A DNA stretch of 18,693 bases from Gaiellasilicea sp035525905 (GTDB lineage: Bacteria; Actinomycetota; Thermoleophilia; Gaiellales; Gaiellaceae): the NCBI GenBank assembly GCA_035525905.1, contig DATLDK010000117.1:1-18693 (forward strand). Direction: 5' to 3'. Shown here piece after piece: positions 7,107 through 12,695 of this stretch (position 1 is its first letter; each line of letters opens with the position of its first letter). The notes beneath the pieces are model-generated. The model had not been told where the DNA came from. It was given only the letters and a program-made list of their open reading frames with translations, and ran no database searches. The position numbers and the translations under genes are program-made.

Positions 7107-8458
7107 GACTGAGCTCGCTGCGCGCGCGCCTCTTCGCGGCCATCGTGCTGGTGGCGCTGCTGTCGCTCGCGCTCGCGCTCGCTCTCGGCGCCTTCGTCAC
7201 TCGGCGGGCGGTCGAGCGCAACACGCTCCGCGACGTCTCGGCGCAGCTCGACATCCTGGTCGTCCGGGAGCAGGACGCGATCCTGCCCTTCGCGCGACTG
7301 CGCTCCCTGCACGAGAAGATCCTGGACCGTCAGGACGAGCGGCTGGTGCCCGTTCCGCTCGACGGATCCTCGCAGCTCCTCCCGCCCGACCGTGCCGCTG
7401 AGCTTCGGCGCGGCCTGCCCCTCGACGGGACGCTTCAGACGGACGGCACGCGCTACCTGTACGCCGCGCGGCTCGTCAAAGGGAAGGGTTACATGCTGCT
7501 GCGCCCCGCGAGCTCGACGAACTCGGCGTGGCGGCCGCACATCGAGGGTCTGGTCGTGGCCGCGGCGGCGACGGCTGCGCTGGCTGCGCTGATCGCCTTC
7601 CTGCTCGCACGCGCGATCGCGCGCCCCGTGCGCCGAGTCGCCGAAGCCACGCGCGGGCTCGCGAGCTCGACGTCGGAGCCGCCCCTCGTCCCGGTCGAGG
7701 GAGCGCGCGAGCTGGCCCTGCTGGCGGAGAGCTTCAACGACGTCGCGGTTGCGTTGTCGAAGGCGCGCGAGGCCGAGCGAGCCTTCCTGCTCTCCGTCAG
7801 CCACGAGTTGAAGACGCCGCTGACTGCCATTCGGGGCTACGCGGAAGGGCTCGGCGAGGGTGTGTTGGCCGCCGAGGAGACGGCGGAGATCATCCTCCGG
7901 GAGTCTGGACGGCTCGAGCGGCTGATCGGCGACATACTCGACCTGGGCCGCATGAACAAGGCGGAGTTCAGCGTTCGCCGCGAGCCGATCGACCTGCAGG
8001 CGATCGCGCAGGAGACGATGCGCCGCTACGAGAGCCAGGCGCGCGACTTCGACGTCACGCTCGAAGCGGATGGGACAGACGCGCCCGCGCTCGGCGATGC
8101 CGACCGGACGCTGCAGATCGTCTCCAACCTCGTCGAGAATGCGCTCCGCATGACCCCCGCGGGCGGCACCGTCAGGATCGTCACCGGGCCCGGGTCGATT
8201 CGGGTCGAGGACACGGGGCCGGGGCTGCGGCCCGAGGAGCTCGAGCAGGCATTCGACCGCTTCTATCTCTACTCCCGCTACGGGCGGGAGCGCCCGGTCG
8301 GGACCGGGCTCGGGCTCGCGATCGTCAAGGAGCTGGCCCTGGGCATGGGGGGAAGCGTGTCCGCCGAGAGCACGCTGGGCGAGCGCACCGTCTTCACCGT
8401 CCGCCTTCCTCGCGGCGCGGTCGCAACCGGGCCCGTCCGAGCACCCGCGACGGTCTAG
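7103..8458 (+). CDS. HAMP-containing sensor histidine kinase
   Basis: This is a 451-residue transmembrane kinase. TM1 is at about 11-32, an extracytoplasmic sensor region of roughly 115 residues at 33-147, TM2 at about 148-170, and HAMP at about 168-222 starting ARPVRRVAEATRGL. HisKA has SVSHELKTPLTAIRGY with His234. The ATPase domain has NLVENALRMTPAGG (N box, Asn346), DTGPGL (370-375), FDRFYLYSRYG, and GTGLGLAIVKEL. It should phosphorylate the regulator encoded immediately upstream. The start is GTG 7103 within the GTGA overlap. The sensor domain has no motif I recognise. The next gene downstream encodes a secreted RTX calcium-binding protein, so an ionic or envelope cue is a reasonable guess. 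Confidence 0.94.
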   Translation: MRLSSLRARLFAAIVLVALLSLALALALGAFVTRRAVERNTLRDVSAQLDILVVREQDAILPFARLRSLHEKILDRQDERLVPVPLDGSSQLLPPDRAAELRRGLPLDGTLQTDGTRYLYAARLVKGKGYMLLRPASSTNSAWRPHIEGLVVAAAATAALAALIAFLLARAIARPVRRVAEATRGLASSTSEPPLVPVEGARELALLAESFNDVAVALSKAREAERAFLLSVSHELKTPLTAIRGYAEGLGEGVLAAEETAEIILRESGRLERLIGDILDLGRMNKAEFSVRREPIDLQAIAQETMRRYESQARDFDVTLEADGTDAPALGDADRTLQIVSNLVENALRMTPAGGTVRIVTGPGSIRVEDTGPGLRPEELEQAFDRFYLYSRYGRERPVGTGLGLAIVKELALGMGGSVSAESTLGERTVFTVRLPRGAVATGPVRAPATV

Positions 8459-8459
8459 C

Positions 8460-8492
8460 GGTTTTACGCCGGTTTTACGTTCGGCGAACGGG
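8460..8492 (+). promoter_or_regulatory. Tandem 11-bp GGTTTTAC operator upstream of the RTX gene
   Basis: GGTTTTACGCC (8460-8470) and GGTTTTACGTT (8471-8481) are adjacent 11-mers sharing their first nine bases. They run into the short palindrome GTTCG-G-CGAAC (8479-8489). The 11-bp period is that of OmpR-family regulator sites. The block starts at the end of the kinase gene and lies 60-93 bp before the RTX start codon, suitable for activating that gene. A related copy precedes the two-component operon at 5941. Confidence 0.55.
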
Positions 8493-8494
8493 CG

Positions 8495-8528
8495 GCTGAC
8501 AGCGACTGGGAAGGATGCGCCTGTCAGC
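8495..8528 (+). repeat. Inverted repeat in the RTX gene leader or promoter
   Basis: GCTGACAG (8495-8502) and CTGTCAGC (8521-8528) are perfect 8-bp inverted arms around an 18-base spacer. The pair ends 10 nt before the ribosome-binding site AGGAGGG (8539-8545). It could be a hairpin in the 5' leader, a dyad operator, or chance. Confidence 0.4.
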
Positions 8529-8552
8529 TTGGCTATGTAGGAGGGAACCCAG

Positions 8553-9116
8553 ATGAAGAACAGCAAGGTCATGCTCGGAGCGCTCACCGCCCTCGCGTCG
8601 CTCGTCATCGCCGGAACCGCTCTGGCGGCCGTGACGATCAAGGGCACCAACCACGACGACGTGCTCACCGGCACAGACCGGAACGACTTGATCGTCGGCC
8701 TCAAGGGCAACGACACGATCAACGGCCTGGCCGGCAACGACCGCATCCACGGTAACCGGGACAACGACACGATCGACGCCGGTGCGGGCAACGATCGCGT
8801 GTGGGGCGGGTACGGCAACGACAACCTCGCCGGCGGCGACGGGAACGATCTCCTGCGCGGCCGCCCCGGCGACGACAACCTCAGCGGCGGCGCCGGCAAC
8901 GACAACATGTGGCCGGGCCGTGGCGCCGACACCCAGAACGGCGGCGACGGCGACGACGTGCTGCACTCGCTCGCCCACGACCGCCAGGTCGACAACATCG
9001 ACTGCGGCCCCGGCAATGACGTCCTCTGGCTGAACGCCAAGGAGACGACCGACGTCTACGTGAACTGCGAGACGATCAAGACCGTCACCGTCACCGCCGA
9101 CGGCGACGACTCCTAG
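8553..9116 (+). CDS. Secreted RTX (hemolysin-type) calcium-binding repeat protein
   Basis: This is a 187-residue exported protein. A Sec signal peptide (1-26, MKNSK then a hydrophobic stretch ending ALAA) precedes about ten degenerate glycine/aspartate nonapeptides between 31 and 158, such as GNDTINGLA, GNDRVWGGY and GNDNLAGGD. Repeats of the GGxGxDxUx type form a parallel beta roll that binds calcium. The C-terminal 30 residues have no repeats and carry Cys172, which could pair with Cys151. There is no sortase motif, toxin domain or type I secretion gene nearby, so it is more likely a small surface or matrix protein than a toxin. ATG 8553 has a strong AGGAGGG 7 nt upstream. The promoter holds the tandem GGTTTTAC repeats, and a strong hairpin follows the gene. 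Confidence 0.9.
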   Translation: MKNSKVMLGALTALASLVIAGTALAAVTIKGTNHDDVLTGTDRNDLIVGLKGNDTINGLAGNDRIHGNRDNDTIDAGAGNDRVWGGYGNDNLAGGDGNDLLRGRPGDDNLSGGAGNDNMWPGRGADTQNGGDGDDVLHSLAHDRQVDNIDCGPGNDVLWLNAKETTDVYVNCETIKTVTVTADGDDS

Positions 9117-9138
9117 CTCGTAGGTCTCTCCCCCAGAC

Positions 9139-9166
9139 GCGGCCGGGGCGCTCGAGCCCCGGCCGC
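9139..9166 (+). terminator. Strong GC hairpin terminator after the RTX gene
   Basis: An 11-bp perfect stem, GCGGCCGGGGC / GCCCCGGCCGC, with a 6-base loop starts 22 nt after the RTX stop codon. There is no T tract, as is frequent for high-GC actinobacterial hairpins. It separates the RTX gene from the next plus-strand promoter. Confidence 0.7.
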
Positions 9167-9172
9167 CGCAGT

Positions 9173-9218
9173 TCACTCGTACGGGGGAAGCCGACTACGC
9201 CGATCTGGGCCGATAGTG
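9173..9218 (+). promoter_or_regulatory. Conserved upstream element, copy 1
   Basis: This stretch shares TCACTCGT, GGGGGA, CTAC and a final AGTG with 11463-11506 in the same order and nearly the same spacing (46 versus 44 bp). In both cases AGTG ends just over 50 nt before the start codon of one of two paralogous genes. This is probably a promoter with an operator, or an untranslated leader. No known sigma-factor pattern is convincingly matched, although CCGATAG at 9210-9216 loosely recalls a flagellar-type -10. Confidence 0.55.
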
Positions 9219-9273
9219 CGGGCATTGCGGCGTATACCCCCGGGCTTTGCGGCACCGGAGAGGGCGAGATGAC

Positions 9274-9744
9274 ATGCACCAGTTTGCGAACGGGTCCAGC
9301 GCGGCTGCCAGCCTCCTGGGCGGCGAGCCGGGACCTCCTCTAGGTCCCCAGACCGTCGGACGCCCGCCTTCGGGCTATGACGCTCCTCCCATTCCACTGC
9401 GGCCGTTTCCGACCTCCGTGGCGAAGGTCGCGATCCCGGCGGTTGCCGTCGAGCCAGACACCCAGACCGAAACCCAGCCCGAGATCCAGCCCGAGATCCA
9501 GCAGGAGGAGGCGCATGAGGACGTGCCCGTCGTGGCGGAAGTGCGCCGGCTCGTCGTTCGGTTGCTCGGTGGCGACGAGATCGAGCTCGGCAGCTTCGAC
9601 GAGCGCGACGACGCGATGGATGCGGCGCAGCAGCTGGTGGCGCGCTTCAGCTCGGCCGAGGCGTCAGGCGACTGGCCGGAGGTCGATGGGCGCTTCCTGC
9701 GTCCCGGCTCGGTCGCCTCGATCGACGTGCTCGTAGCCGGCTAG
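9274..9744 (+). CDS. Hypothetical protein, paralogue of the 11558-11836 gene (long form)
   Basis: This 156-residue protein has a Pro/Gly-rich N-terminal half (1-60), a Gln/Glu/Thr linker (62-79, with two QPEIQ units), and a compact C-terminal domain (about 90-156). The domain runs VRRLVVRLLGGDEIELGSF, an alanine-rich helix, then DWPEVDGRFLRPGSVASIDVL. It aligns along its length with residues 29-92 of the second small protein, including RR-V-R, G-E, WP, RF--P and S-DVL. ATG 9274 follows a purine-rich GGAGAGGGCGAG. There is no signal peptide or membrane helix. I do not know the function; families like this seem common in this bacterial group. It meets the propeller gene convergently 5 nt apart. 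Confidence 0.75.
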   Translation: MHQFANGSSAAASLLGGEPGPPLGPQTVGRPPSGYDAPPIPLRPFPTSVAKVAIPAVAVEPDTQTETQPEIQPEIQQEEAHEDVPVVAEVRRLVVRLLGGDEIELGSFDERDDAMDAAQQLVARFSSAEASGDWPEVDGRFLRPGSVASIDVLVAG

Positions 9745-9749
9745 AGGGA

Positions 9750-10583
9750 TCAGGAAGGACGCCAGTCGGGGTCTACGCCGGCGGTGAGCTTGCGCAGGCC
9801 CGTGGCGTCGGCGGCCATCACCCAGATCGTGCCGGGCAGCTGGGTGAAGGCGACGAGCCTCCCGTCGGACGAGAAGTCTGGCGCCCAGTCGTCGCCGGGA
9901 CGGCGGGTCAGCCGCTGCTGACGCGACCCGTCCGCGTTCATCACGTAGATCTCGCCCTGCTGGTCGCGGTTCGAGGTGAAGACGATCCGCCGGCCGTCGG
10001 GCGAGAAGTCCGGCATCGCGTCGTCCCCCAGGACCCCGTCCGACCCCTTCGTGAACGTCAACCGCTTCGCAGGCACCGCGAAGAGCTCCGTGTTGAAGGT
10101 GGACACACGCGTGGAGGAGTAGACGATCCGAGACCCGTGCCAGGTCGGCGAATAGTGCTCGTGCCAGGCCTCCGCCTTGGCGACCAGCCGGCGCTGGGCG
10201 GATCCGTTCGCGTTCATCGTCCAGATCTCGGCCTTGCGGCTGAAAGCGAGCCGACGCCCGTCGCTCGACCACGTCGGGCTGAGGTCCGGCCCGGGGCTCC
10301 TCGTCAGTCGCCTGACGCCGGTTCCGTCGGCCCGCGCGACATAGATCTCCTCGTCACCCGAGCGGCTCGAGACGAAGGCGAGCCGCGAGCCCTCCGGCGA
10401 CCAGGCCGGCGAGTAGGCGTGGCGAACGAGCAGCCGCGCGTGCGTGCCGTCGGCCCCGATCGTCCAGATGCTCCCCCCGCGCGCGAACGCGAGCTCTCGG
10501 GGCTCGAGTGCGCGGCTGGTCCCGCCCGGGACGAGAACGACCACTGCGGAGAAGACGAGCGCGAGACGCGACACGACCGACAC
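9750..10583 (-). CDS. Exported TolB-like PD40 beta-propeller protein
   Basis: This 277-residue protein has an N-terminal signal sequence (about 5-25, SRLALVFSAVVVLVPGGTSRA). At least five PD40 blades follow: SPAWSPEGSRLAFVSSR (58-74), SPTWSSDGRRLAFS (102-115), SPTWHGSRIVYSSTR (145-159), MPDFSPDGRRIVFTSNR (190-206) and APDFSSDGRLVAFT (234-247), each with an IxxMxADG-like strand. The fold is that of the TolB propeller and other extracytoplasmic interaction modules; it lacks the TolB N-terminal domain. Start GTG 10583 gives the signal peptide; the longer open frame upstream is antisense or out of frame to the formyltransferase. It begins 11 nt after the formyltransferase stop, suggesting an operon. 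Ligand and partner are unknown. Confidence 0.87.
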   Translation of the reverse strand: MSVVSRLALVFSAVVVLVPGGTSRALEPRELAFARGGSIWTIGADGTHARLLVRHAYSPAWSPEGSRLAFVSSRSGDEEIYVARADGTGVRRLTRSPGPDLSPTWSSDGRRLAFSRKAEIWTMNANGSAQRRLVAKAEAWHEHYSPTWHGSRIVYSSTRVSTFNTELFAVPAKRLTFTKGSDGVLGDDAMPDFSPDGRRIVFTSNRDQQGEIYVMNADGSRQQRLTRRPGDDWAPDFSSDGRLVAFTQLPGTIWVMAADATGLRKLTAGVDPDWRPS

Positions 10584-10594
10584 GGTAGCTCGCG

Positions 10595-11443
10595 CTAGAC
10601 GGGCTCCGAGACGACGACCCAGATCGGCCCGTCGCCGCACTCGACACGCCGCGCCCCGCCACCCGGATCGCTCAGGCGCGTCTGCAGGAGCACGACCTGC
10701 TCCCCGTCGAGCTCGGCGACGGGGGCGCGCACGGCGGAAAGCCCGAAGGTGAGGTGCCAGGCGCGCACCTGGTTGTGGATCGCGCGGGCCGGGTGCGACC
10801 AGTCGACCCGTGCGTAGTCGTCGTCCTCGAAGTGGCCGGCCCAGCTGGCCCCCTCGGTCGGTTGCGGATCGCCAGGGTCGCCCGTCGCGACCCGCTCGAG
10901 CGCGCGCGGGAGCAGCGCCACCCCGGCCGCGATGAGCCGCGGGCCGAACTCCGCGATGTCCACATCGTCGTCCCCGATCGGCACCGTCGTCTGGGCGAGC
11001 ACGTTGCCGGTGTCGAGCTCGGCGTCCATCCGGTGCCAGGTCGAGCCCCACGCCGTGTCGCCGTCTCGCAGCGCCCACGCGAGGGGGATGGGCCCGCGAT
11101 GACGCGGTAGCAGCGCGGGGTGCAGGTTGATCGAACCGAGCCGCGGCACGTCGAGGGCAGCCTGCGGGATCTTCCAGGGGAAGCCCCAGCACGTCACGAG
11201 GTCGGGCTCGTACGCGCGCACGAGCGGCTCGATCGCGTGCTTGTCGCGGGCGAACAGCAGATCGAGCCCTTCCGGGGCGCTGGCCGCCGTCAGCGCGAGG
11301 AACGCGGGCTGCTCGTCGTCCGGCGGCCGCCGCGCAGCGAGCACCGCGACGGGCTCGTGCCCGAGGTCGTGCAGCGCCCCAGCGAGCGCGTTGGCGATCG
11401 GCTGGATCGTGCAGATGAGAACGACGCGCCAGCGCTCGGCCAT
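10595..11443 (-). CDS. Formyltransferase, methionyl-tRNA formyltransferase-like
   Basis: This 282-residue enzyme is of the formyl_trans_N fold. It has the catalytic set Asn106 and His108 in SINLHPALLPRHRG, and Asp144 in MDAELDTGNVL, which transfers formyl from 10-formyl-tetrahydrofolate. The C-terminal part (about 205-282, WSHPARAIHNQVRAW) resembles the Fmt C-terminal OB domain, and the total is shorter than typical Fmt (about 310). The housekeeping fmt normally lies beside def or rsmB/priA; here neither is present and the neighbour is an exported propeller. This is therefore probably a second, Fmt-like enzyme acting on another amine such as a sugar nucleotide, though true Fmt is possible. 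ATG 11443 has no clear ribosome-binding site. Its promoter region is shared with the divergent small gene. Confidence 0.8.
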   Translation of the reverse strand: MAERWRVVLICTIQPIANALAGALHDLGHEPVAVLAARRPPDDEQPAFLALTAASAPEGLDLLFARDKHAIEPLVRAYEPDLVTCWGFPWKIPQAALDVPRLGSINLHPALLPRHRGPIPLAWALRDGDTAWGSTWHRMDAELDTGNVLAQTTVPIGDDDVDIAEFGPRLIAAGVALLPRALERVATGDPGDPQPTEGASWAGHFEDDDYARVDWSHPARAIHNQVRAWHLTFGLSAVRAPVAELDGEQVVLLQTRLSDPGGGARRVECGDGPIWVVVSEPV

Positions 11444-11462
11444 GTGCCGAGCCTACGGCGAA

Positions 11463-11506
11463 TCACTCGTCAGGGGGAGGCGCCTACTCGAATTCGGCGC
11501 ACAGTG
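11463..11506 (+). promoter_or_regulatory. Conserved upstream element, copy 2
   Basis: TCACTCGT (11463-11470), GGGGGA (11473-11478), CTAC (11484-11487) and AGTG (11503-11506) repeat the pattern seen at 9173-9218 with one or two single-base gaps. It lies between the divergent formyltransferase and small-protein starts, so it could influence both. The match to copy 1 is visible directly; its regulatory role is inferred from position before two paralogous genes. Confidence 0.55.
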
Positions 11507-11557
11507 AGCGAGTCGGAGTGGCGTCGCTCCGCAGCCGCCAACGCTGGAGGAGACGCC

Positions 11558-11836
11558 ATGCACGCCCACGCACTTGCAGAGCCCCCAGTCAGCCCCGCCG
11601 TCGTCGGCGGTTATCCGGCTCCTGCCCCCCAGATCGACCAGCGCCGCGTCGTCATTCGCCTGCGCGACGGGGAGACGATCCTCGTCGGCGGGGCGCCTTC
11701 CTACGAGCGCGCGCTGGTGCTCGCCCAGAAGACGATCACGGACCTGAACGTCCGCGAAGGAGAGTGGCCGATGCTGGGCGACCGCTTCATCAATCCGGAC
11801 GCGATCGTCTCGGTCGACGTCCTCCGCTGGAGCTAG
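11558..11836 (+). CDS. Hypothetical protein, paralogue of the 9274-9744 gene (short form)
   Basis: This 92-residue soluble protein has a His/Ala/Pro-rich leader of about 28 residues followed by a 64-residue domain. The domain has RRVVIRLRDGETILVGG (two strands), a helix SYERALVLAQKTITDL, then GEWPMLGDRFINPDAIVSVDVL. It is the minimal version of the domain at the end of the longer paralogue, and both begin with MH. ATG 11558 is preceded by a strong GGAGGAG at 5 nt spacing. A near-perfect terminator follows, so it is monocistronic. Function is unknown; the strand-strand-helix-strand pattern would suit a small binding or dimerisation domain. Confidence 0.78.
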   Translation: MHAHALAEPPVSPAVVGGYPAPAPQIDQRRVVIRLRDGETILVGGAPSYERALVLAQKTITDLNVREGEWPMLGDRFINPDAIVSVDVLRWS

Positions 11837-11843
11837 AACGAGC

Positions 11844-11867
11844 GAGGCCGGGCTCTCGCCCGGCCTC
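11844..11867 (+). terminator. Hairpin terminator after the short paralogue
   Basis: GAGGCCGGGC and GCCCGGCCTC form a perfect 10-bp stem with a TCTC loop, starting 7 nt after the stop codon and followed by a pyrimidine-rich tract. It lies between convergent genes and may serve both directions. Confidence 0.8.
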
Positions 11868-11907
11868 AACTCTCTCCCTCCCCCTTGCACCGTCGCGGGT
11901 GCCGCAG

Positions 11908-12561
11908 TTACCCGCGCGCGGTCTTCTTCGCGGCGTTCCGCGAGTGCACCATGTGCTTCACGCACTGACCCTGATTCTTGAACTTGGGCGTGGTGAAGGC
12001 CTTCCAGGCGCCGTTCTTGCAGGCAGAGGCAACGCCCTTGCCGTGCGTCGTGACCGCCGTCTGCGCGATCCCGTTGAACTTGATGTTCGTCAGGTCGGCG
12101 ACACCCTGGGCGTCCAGGATGATGACGATGTACGAGATGGCGCCGGTCGGCAGCGAGACCTGCTGACCTGCCGCTGCGAGCGTGGCCGCCGTGAAGACGT
12201 ACGTCGCGGTGCCGTTGGCGTTCTGGATCGGCGCCACGTTGTTGCAGCCGAGCGGGAACGAGCCGGTGCTCGTGATCACGAGGAAGCGCGGGGAGCCACC
12301 CTTGCACTGCGCCGCATTGGCCAGCGTGAACTCGGCCGACTGGAAGGTCTGGCCGGTGAGGCCGGTGATCTCGCCCAGGGCGGCCACGTTGGTCGTTGTA
12401 GGGCAGTTCTTCTCGAGGTGCAGCGTCTTCTTGACGTACGTCGCCTTGACGCAGCCCGTGTTCCCCGGGTCGTAGACCCCAGGGTCGAGCGCGGCGGCGG
12501 CGACCGCGGCGGACGCGAGAACCGTGAGTGCGGCAACAGCCGCGACGAATAGCTTCTTCAT
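11908..12561 (-). CDS. Secreted six-cysteine protein with C-terminal FKNQGQCV motif
   Basis: This 217-residue exported protein has a clear Sec signal peptide (1-24, MKKLF, hydrophobic core, AVAAAA). The mature part has six cysteines (37, 53, 86, 106, 181, 200), enough for three disulfides. It ends with CKNGAWKAFTTPKFKNQGQCVKHM, a motif I have seen at the ends of many actinobacterial secreted proteins, and then a basic tail. The middle is beta-rich (FLVITSTGSFPLGC, ISYIVIILDAQGV). ATG 12561 has an excellent GGAGGT 7 nt upstream. It is divergent from the sigma/anti-sigma fusion gene, so it is a natural candidate target of that sigma factor; this is inference. Function is unknown. Confidence 0.85.
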   Translation of the reverse strand: MKKLFVAAVAALTVLASAAVAAAALDPGVYDPGNTGCVKATYVKKTLHLEKNCPTTTNVAALGEITGLTGQTFQSAEFTLANAAQCKGGSPRFLVITSTGSFPLGCNNVAPIQNANGTATYVFTAATLAAAGQQVSLPTGAISYIVIILDAQGVADLTNIKFNGIAQTAVTTHGKGVASACKNGAWKAFTTPKFKNQGQCVKHMVHSRNAAKKTARG

Positions 12562-12695
12562 TCCAGTACCTCCATGATCAAGCTCAATAACGCTCCAGAG
12601 GGGTAGATGCAGGGGAGCGCCCAACTTGCGCCGCGAGAAGTAAGGACTTTGTTCGTGCGCGTAGGCGCAACGCTTTCCGGGCATCTAGATGGGAG

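Noticed and set aside
8640..9030. Regularly repeated DNA resembling a repeat array or CRISPR
   Set aside because: The repetition is the 27-base periodicity of RTX nonapeptide codons, with no identical repeats or unique spacers.
7028..9040. 670-codon minus-strand open frame
   Set aside because: It lies opposite the kinase and the RTX repeats, whose GC-rich repetitive codons keep the reverse frame open; its translation is repetitive and without family features.
10584..11192. Upstream extension of the propeller frame
   Set aside because: Out-of-frame copy of the formyltransferase with Ala/Arg/Gly-rich translation; the signal peptide starts at 10583.
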